Shown here: in pieces, positions 30,636 through 39,174 of the stretch
Position numbering within the stretch: position 1 is the stretch's first letter
Layout of the letters: every line of letters begins with the position of its first letter
Assembly: GCA_024743115.1 (NCBI GenBank)
Contig: JANSXC010000007.1
Coordinates: 205,523-269,522 of the forward strand
DNA from: a bacterium
Lineage (GTDB): Bacteria; Planctomycetota; UBA1135; UBA2386
Length of the DNA: 64,000 bases
Reading direction: 5' to 3'
Notes under the pieces: generated by a model
Told to the model about the DNA's origin: nothing
Databases searched by the model: none
Seen by the model: only the letters and a program-made list of their open reading frames with translations
Translations under genes and position numbers: made by a program

Positions 30636-32009
30636 ATGAACCCGACACTGCGTGGCAGAGCGACCGTTCTGGCGCTCCTGTTCCTCGCCGCGTGCAGCCA
30701 GAGCGGCAGCGGCGATCCGGCCGGCGAGACCGGCGATCCCACCAACCCCGTTGCCCCCATCCCGGGTGCCGCCGAACTGCGCGCGACGCTCGCAAACGAG
30801 GGCATCACTGCGCTGCCCGCTGCGCCCGGCGTCAGCGATGAGCTGTTCGCGCTCGGCCAGGCGCTGTTCTTCGACAAGGAGCTGTCCGGCAATCGCGACG
30901 TTTCCTGCGCGACGTGCCACTGGCCCGAACTCGGCACGGCCGATGACCGGGCGCTGCCCCGCGGCGTCGGCGGCGTCGGCCTCGGCAGCACGCGTTCGTT
31001 CGGCGCAATCGTGCCGCGCAACAGCCCGGCCGCCCTCAACGCCGTGCTCTTCGACGAGGTCTTCCATGACGGGCGCGTCGAGCACGTCGGCAACAACCTC
31101 CGCACGCCCGCAGGCACGGCGCTCACGGCGGCCATGCGGGCGGCCTTCGATCCGCGCTGGGAGCTGCTCGCCGCCCAGGCCATGTTCCCGGTGACCTCGC
31201 GCGACGAGATGCGCGGCACCACCGGCAGCAACGAACTCGCGAACCTCGGCGACGGTGACTTCGCCGGCATCTGGAATGGCCTGCGCTCCCGGCTGCTCGC
31301 GTTCACCGAGTACCAACAGCTCTTCCTCGCGGCCTACCCGGGCGTGGGCTCACTCAACGAACTCGGATTCGAACACGCAGCGAACGCGATCGCCGCTTTC
31401 GAGGTGCGTGCGTTCACCCGTACGGACAGCCCGTTCGAGCGCTTCGTCAACGGCGACGACCAGGCCCTGACCGCGGCGGAGGTCGAAGGCGGCCGCGAGT
31501 TCTTCGGCAATGCCGGTTGCGCCCGCTGTCACGCCGGCAGCGCGTTCACGGATCACGCGTTCCACAACATCGGCCTGCCGCAGTTCGGTCCCGGGAAGGG
31601 TGACGGCGCCAATGGCGCCGACGACTTCGGCCGCGAGCGGGTAACCGGCAATGCCGGCGACCGCTACCGCTTCCGCACGCCGACGCTGCTCAACATCGCC
31701 CTCACGGCACCCTACGGGCACGCCGGCCAGTACGCAGGCCTGACCGCGATGGTGCGCCACTACACGGACCCGGCGCGCCGCCTGCGGGAGTACGATCTCG
31801 CGGCCCAGGTCGCCGATACCGCGCTGCTCGGAACGCAGATCGACAACGAGGCGGCGGTGCTCGCCAACCTGAGCCCGCGACTCGCGGGTCCGCGACCGTT
31901 CGACGTCGACGCGGTCGTCACGTTCCTCGGCGCGCTCACGGCCGACTCGACCACGACGCTCGGGACCACGATCCCGACCCGCGTGCCCAGCGGCCTGCCG
32001 CTGCGGTAG
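30636..32009 (+). CDS. Dihaem cytochrome c peroxidase/MauG-family lipoprotein
   Basis: From the ATG at 30636 this is 457 residues. A lipoprotein signal ends at LFLAAC (Cys20). Two haem c sites are visible: CATCH (91-95) and CARCH (295-299). Further family features are DEVFHDGRVE after the first haem and TPTLLNIALTAPYGHAGQ near the second. Family members reduce periplasmic H2O2 with electrons from cytochromes (CcpA) or oxidise protein side chains (MauG). The sequence does not decide between them. Membrane anchoring by lipid is predicted. A short tandem repeat follows its stop codon. Confidence 0.92.
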   Translation: MNPTLRGRATVLALLFLAACSQSGSGDPAGETGDPTNPVAPIPGAAELRATLANEGITALPAAPGVSDELFALGQALFFDKELSGNRDVSCATCHWPELGTADDRALPRGVGGVGLGSTRSFGAIVPRNSPAALNAVLFDEVFHDGRVEHVGNNLRTPAGTALTAAMRAAFDPRWELLAAQAMFPVTSRDEMRGTTGSNELANLGDGDFAGIWNGLRSRLLAFTEYQQLFLAAYPGVGSLNELGFEHAANAIAAFEVRAFTRTDSPFERFVNGDDQALTAAEVEGGREFFGNAGCARCHAGSAFTDHAFHNIGLPQFGPGKGDGANGADDFGRERVTGNAGDRYRFRTPTLLNIALTAPYGHAGQYAGLTAMVRHYTDPARRLREYDLAAQVADTALLGTQIDNEAAVLANLSPRLAGPRPFDVDAVVTFLGALTADSTTTLGTTIPTRVPSGLPLR

Positions 32010-32010
32010 C

Positions 32011-32048
32011 GGCACGAACGACCGGGCACGAGCGACCGGGCACGAGCG
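32011..32048. repeat. 14-base tandem repeat after the peroxidase gene
   Basis: Two full copies and a 10-base partial copy of the unit GGCACGAGCGACCG lie directly after the stop codon (the first copy has one A/G change). The repeat is noncoding by position and its role is unknown. Confidence 0.8.
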
Positions 32049-32089
32049 CTTGGCCGGCACTCGACCCGCGGCTATGGTGCCGCGGTCGA

Positions 32090-32137
32090 GAGTCGCCGAG
32101 AAGTGCACCCCCAAGAAGGGCCCGAGTCGCCGAGAAG
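32090..32137. repeat. Duplicated 14-base leader segment before the SLATT-like gene
   Basis: GAGTCGCCGAGAAG occurs at 32090-32103 and again at 32124-32137. The second copy ends one base before the chosen ATG at 32139, and the first ends on a GTG start option at 32103. The leader and ribosome-binding area thus seem to have been duplicated with a 34-base period. Confidence 0.8.
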
Positions 32138-32138
32138 C

Positions 32139-32981
32139 ATGACGGATCCAGCCAACCAGCCGCCGAAGCCCGGCGATCTCCCGCGCAACCTCGACTGGTC
32201 CGACGATGCGCGCGCCGACTCGGTCGCCCAGCTGCATGCCTACGCCGTGGCCCAGGCCGAATCCTCGATCGGTTGGTACTGGCGACACGCGAAGAAGGAC
32301 CGCTGGAAAGGTCGATTGCTGCGCGTGCTCGCGATCCTGCTGACGACGTGCGGCGGCCTGGTGCCACTGTTGATCGGCGCGGGCATCGACTGGCTCGGCC
32401 AACAGTGGGGCTACGTCTGCCTCGCGGCGGCAGGCGCGGCACTCGCACTCGATCGCTTCTTCGGTCACTCGTCGGCATGGATCCGCTACGTCACGACGGC
32501 GACCGACCTCGAAACGGGCTTGATGAAGTTCCACATGGAATGGGCCCAGCTGCGCGCCAACCTCGGCGGCGCCCAGCTCACCACGGAAAGCGTCACGCCA
32601 CTGCTCAATCGCCTGCAGGCGCTGCTGGCGTTCGTGCGCGCGACCGTCGAAGGTGAGACCAAGACCTGGGCGAGCGAGTACCGCAGCACGATCTCGGAGA
32701 TCGACAAGAAGGTCGAAGCCGGCCTCAAGGAGCAACGACCGGGCGGTATCGAACTGACGGTAGACAACGCGGGCGACGCGGAAGCGGGCGTGCGCGTGCT
32801 GCTCGACGGCGTGCCGATGCAGACGATCACCAACACCACCGCGACGCTCAAGCCCGTGTTTCCCGGCAACCACGAGCTCCGGGTCGAAGGCACGATCGGC
32901 GGCAAACCGCACGCCGGCAGCAAAATCGTCGCCGTGACCGCGGGCGCCGTGGTGCCGGTCGCCCTGACGCTGAAACCGTAG
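32139..32981 (+). CDS. SLATT-like two-helix membrane protein with Ig/PEGA-like C-terminal domain
   Basis: A 280-residue protein from the ATG at 32139. Two close membrane helices (60-82 and 88-106) are followed by LDRFFGHSSAWIRYVTTATD and a helical FHMEWAQLRA segment. This pattern resembles SLATT domains, predicted pore-forming effectors of nucleotide-signalling conflict systems. Residues 205-280 form a beta domain (VRVLLDGVPMQTITN, FPGNHELRVEG) of the PEGA/carboxypeptidase-regulatory type. No nucleotidyltransferase (SMODS) or SLOG gene is nearby, so a defence role is not supported by context. SLATT assignment is from pattern only. Confidence 0.65.
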   Translation: MTDPANQPPKPGDLPRNLDWSDDARADSVAQLHAYAVAQAESSIGWYWRHAKKDRWKGRLLRVLAILLTTCGGLVPLLIGAGIDWLGQQWGYVCLAAAGAALALDRFFGHSSAWIRYVTTATDLETGLMKFHMEWAQLRANLGGAQLTTESVTPLLNRLQALLAFVRATVEGETKTWASEYRSTISEIDKKVEAGLKEQRPGGIELTVDNAGDAEAGVRVLLDGVPMQTITNTTATLKPVFPGNHELRVEGTIGGKPHAGSKIVAVTAGAVVPVALTLKP

Positions 32982-33047
32982 GCGTCGCCCTCGCCACCAC
33001 GCCACGACACGACGCGGCGCGACGCGACGAAACCGGTCCAGCCCGAG

Positions 33048-33266
33048 CTACGCGACTTCGACCCGCACGATGTGAACGGGATCGCCGTAGTGCGTGATCT
33101 GCGGGGACTCGTCATCGTCGCTCAGCTCGCCGATCACGACATTGTTGCGGCTCAGGAAGATGAGGTTGGGGTTGTCGATGTCGTGAACGGCCCCGTCGGA
33201 CATGTAGATCCGGAACGAGCGGAACGGCTGACCATCGACGAGACCCTTGAGTTCGGTGAGTCGCAC
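33048..33266 (-). CDS. Small conserved-type hypothetical protein
   Basis: From the GTG at 33266 this is 72 residues (a GTG at 33308 would add 14). The wording VRLTELKGLVDGQPFRSFRI, then YMSDGAVHDIDNPNLIF, resembles a family of short planctomycetal proteins with an N-terminal helix, the phrase PFRxFxIxxxDG and a beta-rich end. It has no signal or membrane segment. The function is unknown. Confidence 0.6.
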   Translation of the reverse strand: MRLTELKGLVDGQPFRSFRIYMSDGAVHDIDNPNLIFLSRNNVVIGELSDDDESPQITHYGDPVHIVRVEVA

Positions 33267-33368
33267 GGAGGTTGCGCACGACGGGGGCACCGATTCCTCG
33301 CTCGCCACCCACTTTGTCGGAGAACGTGAATACCCTGGGTCGACCCCGGCGTTCCGTCAGCTGGAGCC

Positions 33369-34001
33369 ATGCCACGTTCGCCAGCCACACGATCCAACGA
33401 ACTCGCACTTGCCCAGGGCGACCGGGAAGCGACCTGGCGCCTGTTGCGCGGACTCGGTTGCGATCATGCGACGGCCGACGAACTGACCCAGGAGACACTG
33501 CTGCGCGCGGTGCAGGAAGCCCGTCGCCGCGGCCGCGACTTCGTCGCGCGGCGGGCGTGGCTCTTCACCGTGGCGCGACACCTGTTCATCGATCGCTGCC
33601 GCGCCCGCGGGCGTGCCGTCGACGTCGCGTGGACCGCAGCCGTCGAGACCGACCTCGCGCACTGCCTCGCCACCGAAGCCGAGGACGAGTGGCGCCAGGC
33701 GGCGCGCGACTGCGTCGATGAACTGGCCCCTCGGGCCGCGCGCATCGTCGCGCTGTTCTACGCCGAGGATCGGTCGCGCCGCGACATCGCCGACGAACTC
33801 GGCATGACCGAGGCCGGCGTCAAGACGGCGTTGCAACGCGCCCGCCAGGTTCTCGAACGCTGCCTGCGCGCCCGCATGGATGAGCCGCACCACGCCCAAT
33901 CGAACGAACCCGATTCGAACGACCCCGACCAACTCCGACCCGAATCGCGATGCCCGAACTCCAAGCCGAACTCTTCGACGCCAAGCTGCGAGCCCTGCTG
34001 A
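33369..34001 (+). CDS. ECF RNA polymerase sigma factor
   Basis: A 210-residue sigma-70-type ECF factor: region 2 at about 15-80 (CDHATADELTQETLLRAVQE, RRAWLFTVARHLFIDRCR) and region 4 at about 113-168 (LAPRAARIVALFYAEDRSRR, ADELGMTEAGVKTALQRARQ). After 172 comes a polar Asn/Asp/Pro/Ser-rich tail of about 38 residues. That tail is encoded in the 52 bases overlapping the next gene in another frame, plus the short repeat before it. The overlap couples its translation to the membrane protein that follows, which probably regulates it. Confidence 0.88.
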   Translation: MPRSPATRSNELALAQGDREATWRLLRGLGCDHATADELTQETLLRAVQEARRRGRDFVARRAWLFTVARHLFIDRCRARGRAVDVAWTAAVETDLAHCLATEAEDEWRQAARDCVDELAPRAARIVALFYAEDRSRRDIADELGMTEAGVKTALQRARQVLERCLRARMDEPHHAQSNEPDSNDPDQLRPESRCPNSKPNSSTPSCEPC

Positions 34002-35332
34002 GCGAGCCACGCGCGGCCGATGCCGAGGCCACCGGCATCACAACGATGCCCGGCCAACCGCCGGCGGCACGACACGACCCACGGCCGGAGCGCCCGGGCC
34101 CCGTGCGACTCTGGCGTGGCCTCGTTGCCGCAGCCGCACTCGCCGTGCTCGCGACCCTCGTGGTTCTCGCTCGGGAGAACACTGCCGACGCGGGTAGCGC
34201 GCGGGACCCGCTCGCGCCGCAGGCCCCAAACGGGGCCGATGGACAGGATCCCCGGACCGGTTCGCCGAGTCTGACCCAATGCAACCAATGGCTGCGCGAT
34301 CTTGCCGACCCGGGCAAACGCGAGACGGCCATCGCCGGCCTCGGCCACGGCGACGCGACCACGGCCGCATTCCTCGTGGACTGGCTGCGTCGGGTCGACG
34401 ACCCATCGAACGCCGCCGCCACCACTCGCGGCGCCCTGCGCGCGCTCGACCGACTGGGCCCGTGCGCAATCGAGGACATCGGCGCCCTGCTCGATCGACT
34501 GCGCATCTGGCCCGCGCGCCCGTGCGTCGAACTCATGCACACGTTCGGCACCATCGCCGCGTGGACGGAGATCCGCGTCGACCAGCGCGGCATGAGTTCG
34601 ACAACGATGGACATCGACGGCGAACACAAGGACATCCCCGACCCTCGCACGGCGAGTCTGCTCTACCGCGCCTCGTGCCGCCTGCGCGAGCGCGCCGCGG
34701 TCGGCGAGGACGGCTCGATCTCCGCGCTCGGTGAGCGCCTGCAGGGCTCCGCATTCGAACGCGAAGGCGCGCTCGACGTGTTGCTCCGCGCCCCCGCGCT
34801 GCCCGACCAGCTCGTGACCGCCGTCGAAGCCATCCTGCTCACGGACCAACCGCCGTTCGACGGCGCCGAGTGGACGGCCGACGGCACGTTACGAAAGTGC
34901 GAGTTCGATCTGCAGAACGAGCTGCGCGACCGCGCGGCGACGATCCTGTTGCGCTGGCGACCACGGAGCCTCGCAGTCGCAGCGGCGCTCGCGCACCGCA
35001 TCGAGAGTGCCACGCTGCTGCCACTCGAACGCCGCCGCGCCGCACTCGAACTCGGCCAGTGGCTGACGCAGCGACAGCGACAGAACCCGGCGACCCTCGA
35101 ACGCGCGCTCGCGGTCCTCGTGCACGCGGCCACCGGCAAGGGGCGCGGGCTCGCCGGTGACGCGATCACCGCGCTCGGTCAGATCGGCGTCGGTTCGCCG
35201 GCCGTGAACCGAGCCCTCGAGCAGCTGCAGGATTCGAACGATCCCCAACTCGCCCGCCGCGCGACGGCCGCCGCCGCGGCAATCGCCGACCGGCAGCGTC
35301 GCGATCGTTCGCGAACCGGCGCCGGACGCTGA
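33950..35332 (+). CDS. Predicted membrane regulator of the ECF sigma factor, HEAT-like exterior
   Basis: A 460-residue protein beginning 52 bases before the sigma stop in another frame. Residues 1-52 are cytoplasmic and start with a helix (MPELQAELFDAKLRALLSE) that could contact the sigma factor; 56-74 form a membrane helix; the rest is outside. The exterior part is helical with HEAT-like spacing (KRETAIAGLGHGDATTAAFL, GLAGDAITALGQIGVGSPAV). The layout fits an anti-sigma or co-regulator, though no known anti-sigma domain is visible, so the role is inferred from position. Confidence 0.65.
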   Translation: MPELQAELFDAKLRALLSEPRAADAEATGITTMPGQPPAARHDPRPERPGPVRLWRGLVAAAALAVLATLVVLARENTADAGSARDPLAPQAPNGADGQDPRTGSPSLTQCNQWLRDLADPGKRETAIAGLGHGDATTAAFLVDWLRRVDDPSNAAATTRGALRALDRLGPCAIEDIGALLDRLRIWPARPCVELMHTFGTIAAWTEIRVDQRGMSSTTMDIDGEHKDIPDPRTASLLYRASCRLRERAAVGEDGSISALGERLQGSAFEREGALDVLLRAPALPDQLVTAVEAILLTDQPPFDGAEWTADGTLRKCEFDLQNELRDRAATILLRWRPRSLAVAAALAHRIESATLLPLERRRAALELGQWLTQRQRQNPATLERALAVLVHAATGKGRGLAGDAITALGQIGVGSPAVNRALEQLQDSNDPQLARRATAAAAAIADRQRRDRSRTGAGR

Positions 35333-35344
35333 CCACATCGTGCG

Positions 35345-35563
35345 CTACGACTCGAGGCGCTCCGGCCGCGTGATGGGCAACGGATCAACCCACTCGACGA
35401 CGGTCGGCGTGTAGTCGTCGGCCTCCTCGAACTTGCAGACGAAACGGCACGAGGGTCGCTGGTCGACGACGCTCTGAAGGTCGGTCGGGACACGCTCGAC
35501 GCCATGGTTGCATGGTACCGAGGTGGAACGAACAGCGCCGGTTTCACCAAGAACCCGCGGCAC
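35345..35563 (-). CDS. Possible small gene at the end of the BlaI operon
   Basis: Minus-strand reading from the GTG at 35563 gives 72 residues. Unlike shadow frames in the area it is rich in Val, Asp, Glu, Thr and Phe (LQSVVDQRPSCRFVCKFEEA, TVVEWVDPLPITRPE), and nearly every third codon base is G or C. It begins 62 bases after the thioredoxin-fold gene on the same strand, so it may be the fifth operon member. Two cysteines lie in CRFVC. There is no family match and the start is uncertain; it could instead be the intact end of a decayed gene. Confidence 0.45.
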   Translation of the reverse strand: MPRVLGETGAVRSTSVPCNHGVERVPTDLQSVVDQRPSCRFVCKFEEADDYTPTVVEWVDPLPITRPERLES

Positions 35564-35624
35564 CGACGCCCTGTGTCCACCCCGACCGACCGGCGAGCGC
35601 AGCCCGCCCGGTCGCCGGGCCGGG

Positions 35625-36740
35625 CTATCGCACGACCGCGGGCTTTCGCAACGCCGCGAGCCGCCGCGCCAGCGTGCCCAGGCGTTCGCTGAAGCCAACG
35701 AGCCGCCCCTCGGCGTCGAGCAGCACGTACCCGAGCTGCACGAACCGCTGCCACGAGTCCTTCGGCACCGGATACGTCGACGCCTCATAGTGCACGGGCC
35801 AGTCGACTCCGAGTTCCGCCAGCTCGGCCGCGAGTTCCTCACGATCGGCATCCCCGCTGTGCAGGCGCACGGTGCGCACCTGCAGGTGCGGCACCCGCTC
35901 GCGCATCGCCTTCAGCGCGGCAACGCGCGCCTTCGCGTCGTCGCGTAACCAAGACGTCATCCAAACGACCGTGCAGCCGGACTCCTCGTCGTGGCACAGG
36001 TCGGCAGCTGCCGCATCCGCGTTCGCATCGCTGGTGCCGAACGACTGCCCGAGCGGTTTGCCGAGTTGGCCGAGCACGCGTTTCACCCGCTTGAGGTCAC
36101 GACCGCCCCAACGGTTGTCGGCCCATTGCGCGAGCCCGCGATCGACGATCGCCCGCATGCGCTCGGGATCGTCGAGGTGTCGCGTCACGAGCGCGGCGAC
36201 GTGCCCCGCGACGAGTTCCGACTCGGGGTTGTGCTCGATCGCGAGTTCGACGAGTTGCAACCGCTCGCGCTCTTCGATGCCATCGACGTGCATGCTGGCC
36301 CACGAGGCCGCAAGGTGCGCGGCCGCGACGAGCTCGGCGCGGTCGCTGCTCTGCACGATGTCCTGGGTCTCACTGAGCACGTGCTGCGAGAACTCGAGCG
36401 TGTTGGTCATCAACGCCCAACGCAACCCGAGCAACCGCGGTACCTGCGAATGCTCCGGATGCGTGACGTAGAGTTCGTGCGCGAGATCGGCCTGCCGGCG
36501 CGCGCCGTTCTCGATCGCATCGCGGAACTTCTTGATCGCCGCTGGCGAGTTGCCCCGCGAGAACGACGGCATGGGCACCCGCGCAAAGTCGGCGAGGATC
36601 GCCTTCGCCGACCGCGCCTCCGACGCCGCCTCGGCTCCGACGTCTTGCGCCAGCGCCTCGGCCCCGCCCATCACGAGCACCACGAACGCGAGGCTTCCCG
36701 CGTTGGCACGCCACCGCCAGGATCTGGCCCCGGCCATCAC
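35625..36740 (-). CDS. Exported thioredoxin-fold protein without CxxC
   Basis: A 371-residue protein with an N-terminal signal (about 13-31, cut near EALAQ). The middle is a helical TPR/HEAT-like region (70-245). Residues 250-365 resemble a TlpA/thioredoxin fold: CTVVWMTSWLRDD occupies the position of the WCxxC strand-loop, and RFVQLGYVLLDAEGRLVGF resembles the late cis-Pro/beta-hairpin end. The active-site CxxC is absent, so a classic disulfide reductase role is unlikely. The ATG overlaps the preceding stop by four bases (ATGA). Confidence 0.7.
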   Translation of the reverse strand: MMAGARSWRWRANAGSLAFVVLVMGGAEALAQDVGAEAASEARSAKAILADFARVPMPSFSRGNSPAAIKKFRDAIENGARRQADLAHELYVTHPEHSQVPRLLGLRWALMTNTLEFSQHVLSETQDIVQSSDRAELVAAAHLAASWASMHVDGIEERERLQLVELAIEHNPESELVAGHVAALVTRHLDDPERMRAIVDRGLAQWADNRWGGRDLKRVKRVLGQLGKPLGQSFGTSDANADAAAADLCHDEESGCTVVWMTSWLRDDAKARVAALKAMRERVPHLQVRTVRLHSGDADREELAAELAELGVDWPVHYEASTYPVPKDSWQRFVQLGYVLLDAEGRLVGFSERLGTLARRLAALRKPAVVR

Positions 36741-37828
36741 CGCCGCCCCTTGCGCTGCTTCTGCTCGGTGCGCTTCAGGCGCGATTCGAGTCGCTTCATG
36801 AGGCGCCGGATGTCGCGCAACTCGCGTCGCAGATTGTGCATGTCCGATCGCAGACCGGCCGCGCCGCGGCCACCCGCGGGCTGCTTCGTGCGCCCCGGCT
36901 CGGACCGAGCGGCCTGCGGCGGAACCGCCTCCGGCGGCGTGGCGCCCTTCACTGCTTCGAACGAGCGTACGGGCTTGCCACCCGCGATGCCCGGCCGACG
37001 ACCGCCCGCGACCGGCGCTCCACCGAACCCGAGGAGCCGACGCGGCTGGCCGCCGGCGACGGACCGACCGCCCTGCTTCGGCGCGCGCGCCCGCACGCCG
37101 GCCATCGGTTGCCCATCGGCCTCGGCGAGTTCGAGCACCCGTACCCTGGCTCCCGGCGCCCCGCCGGAAACCGGCCCCCCGAATCCCGAGATGCCGGCCC
37201 CTGGGGCACCGGCCTCGGTGCCCCCGACACCCCGGACGCCGATCATGCGGCCCCCGGCCTTGGGGCTCCGGGCCTTGGGAGCCAGCCCCCCGGCGATTCC
37301 ACCGCCCGAGATCCCGAACGCACCGCCAGCACGCGGCGCGCGTTCACGGGCGCCCGCAGGCTCCTGGCCACTCAGCTGCAGCCCGCGAACCGGCGCCCCG
37401 CCGAGGAAACGCCGCAGGCGCGGACGCGGTTCGGGTTCGGGCTCCTGGCGAGCGGGAGCACGCTCGCGCACTGGCTCCGCCTCGGCCCCGCTCACTTCGA
37501 GCAATCGAAAGCGGCGCCGCGGCGCCGGCACACCGGCCCCACCACTTGCCGCACCACCGTTCCTGCTGCGCGGCTTGCCGCGTCCGCCGGCAACGCCGCC
37601 GCTCCGGGGCAGCAGCCGGAACCCGGCGCGCGCGCGACGGCGCACCGGTTCTTGCGCCCCTGTCGCGGGCTCGGGTTCCTGCACCGCTCGAGCGGCCACG
37701 CCTCTGGGCGCAGCCTCGGCCTCGACCGGCTCGGCGGCAACGGGCCGCAGGACACGCCGGCTCTGAGCTTCCGCGCTGCCGAGCAGCGTGCAGGCCGACA
37801 AGAACGTGATGATGACTTCGAACTTCAT
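36737..37828 (-). CDS. Exported low-complexity Pro/Gly/Arg-rich protein with basic coiled-coil end
   Basis: From the ATG at 37828, 363 residues start with a signal peptide (KFEVIITFLSACTLLGSAEA). The bulk is low-complexity Pro/Gly/Ala/Arg with recurring short phrases (RRRFRLLEVSG, PRRLLGFGG, GARVRVLELAE). The last 38 residues are highly basic and coiled-coil-like (MHNLRRELRDIRRLMKRLES). Its ATG overlaps the M56 protease stop and its stop overlaps the thioredoxin-fold start, both by ATGA. It may be a surface or matrix-like protein controlled by the BlaI/M56 pair. The real frame is judged by signal peptide and coupling, as composition is biased in all frames. Confidence 0.65.
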   Translation of the reverse strand: MKFEVIITFLSACTLLGSAEAQSRRVLRPVAAEPVEAEAAPRGVAARAVQEPEPATGAQEPVRRRARAGFRLLPRSGGVAGGRGKPRSRNGGAASGGAGVPAPRRRFRLLEVSGAEAEPVRERAPARQEPEPEPRPRLRRFLGGAPVRGLQLSGQEPAGARERAPRAGGAFGISGGGIAGGLAPKARSPKAGGRMIGVRGVGGTEAGAPGAGISGFGGPVSGGAPGARVRVLELAEADGQPMAGVRARAPKQGGRSVAGGQPRRLLGFGGAPVAGGRRPGIAGGKPVRSFEAVKGATPPEAVPPQAARSEPGRTKQPAGGRGAAGLRSDMHNLRRELRDIRRLMKRLESRLKRTEQKQRKGRR

Positions 37829-39174
37829 GGCGTCTTCCTCGGTTGTGGCTCCGAACCCGGAACCTGGGATGCTGTGATCTGTCGGTGCAGCCGTTCGGCG
37901 TGCTCGAGCCGCGAACGGATCTCGGCGACGAGCGCCGTACTCTCCGCATCGAGTGCGACTTCGTCGGCGGCGGCCAGCAACACCGTCAACCCCTCCTGCA
38001 GGGCGGCGAGTTCGCTGGTGCTCGCAACGACCGGGTTCGCGGCCGCAGTCGGGGATTCCGGCGCTCGCCAATCGAGCGCGACGGGCACCGCGGCGCCGAC
38101 GCCCGGCACGACCGGCGCCGGCAGCAACCACGCCATCGTCGTCCACGCCGGAAGCGCGAACACTGTGACCGCCGCACGGGACCATCCGCGCCGCGCGTGC
38201 TGTTGCGGCGCAAGCGCCCGCCGTACTCGACTCGCGAGCAGCGACGGGCGCGCGGCCATCGAACTGGCCATCGCGAGGTCACGCTCGCCCGCCCGCGCCG
38301 GCCGCCACTGCGCAACCGCGAGCAGCGCACTCGCAAGCGCCGTCTCGGTGCCGCCGTGGCGGATGGCCGCGTCGTCGCAGCGATACTCGGCGAGTTCAGT
38401 CAGCCGCCGCACGGCGACACGATGCAGTGGCTGGAACCAGACCAACGCACCGACGTAGTGGTAGAGCGGCAGCCACAACGGATCCGCCCCGCGCACGTGC
38501 GCGAGTTCGTGCAGCAGCACGCAGCGGCGTTCCCGGCGAGCGAGGCCCTCGATTCCGTGGGCCGGCAGGCAGATTTCCGGCCGCCACACCCCGAAAGCGA
38601 ACGGGCTCCACACGCGGTCCGACAGACTGAGGCGCACGCCACGACCGCCGTTCTGATCCAGCAGCTCACGCAGTTCGCCCGCCGCCAGGAGCCGGCGGCC
38701 CGCCAACGCCGCTCGCAACTGCCGGCTTGCGCCCAAGCAGCCGAACGCGAACCAGACCGCGCCGATCAGCCAGACGGCAACGAGCAGCCCCGGCCAGAGC
38801 ATCGCGATCGCGAACGCGTCCGCGCCAGCGGCAAGCGCGCTGGCGCCGCCCGCAGCGGCCGGACTCGCTGCGCCGGTCGCAACCGGGTCCGCTGACGCGG
38901 CAGCGCCCGCGGTCACCGAGTCCGGCGCGGCAGCCGTGGTCGCGAGACCGCGCCAGGCTGCCGCGGCCCAGGGCGAGAGCGGCGAGCAACCGAAAGCGCT
39001 CTGCAACGCCGTCGTGACGAAGCCGCCGAACACCGCCACCCGCAGCACGAGCTCACGCGCAGGTACACTCAAGCGGCCGGCGATTCGCAGGATCGACAGC
39101 GCGACCAGCAGCAACACCGTGCTGTGCAGCAGGTAGGTCAGCAACCCACCACTCACCGCGACGAGGACGCTCAC
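37825..39174 (-). CDS. BlaR1/MecR1-type M56 membrane metallopeptidase lacking a penicillin-binding sensor
   Basis: A 449-residue membrane protein. Helices lie near 10-32, 41-62, 122-148 and 335-358. The zinc site is HELAH (222-226) with a downstream LTELAEYRCDD (258-268) that supplies the third ligand, as in BlaR1. After the fourth helix only about 90 residues remain, without the SxxK/SxN beta-lactam sensor domain of true BlaR1. On signal the protease would be expected to cut or trigger cutting of the BlaI repressor encoded just before. The signal is not beta-lactam recognition by the usual domain. Confidence 0.88.
   Translation of the reverse strand: MSVLVAVSGGLLTYLLHSTVLLLVALSILRIAGRLSVPARELVLRVAVFGGFVTTALQSAFGCSPLSPWAAAAWRGLATTAAAPDSVTAGAAASADPVATGAASPAAAGGASALAAGADAFAIAMLWPGLLVAVWLIGAVWFAFGCLGASRQLRAALAGRRLLAAGELRELLDQNGGRGVRLSLSDRVWSPFAFGVWRPEICLPAHGIEGLARRERRCVLLHELAHVRGADPLWLPLYHYVGALVWFQPLHRVAVRRLTELAEYRCDDAAIRHGGTETALASALLAVAQWRPARAGERDLAMASSMAARPSLLASRVRRALAPQQHARRGWSRAAVTVFALPAWTTMAWLLPAPVVPGVGAAVPVALDWRAPESPTAAANPVVASTSELAALQEGLTVLLAAADEVALDAESTALVAEIRSRLEHAERLHRQITASQVPGSEPQPRKTP

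Noticed and set aside
32139..32981. Part of a CBASS-type defence island
   Set aside because: No nucleotidyltransferase, SLOG or other defence genes are near; neighbours are housekeeping or regulatory.
35991..37766. 591-codon plus-strand frame opposite the M56 operon
   Set aside because: It runs antisense across two coupled genes with signal peptides and has biased Arg/Pro composition.
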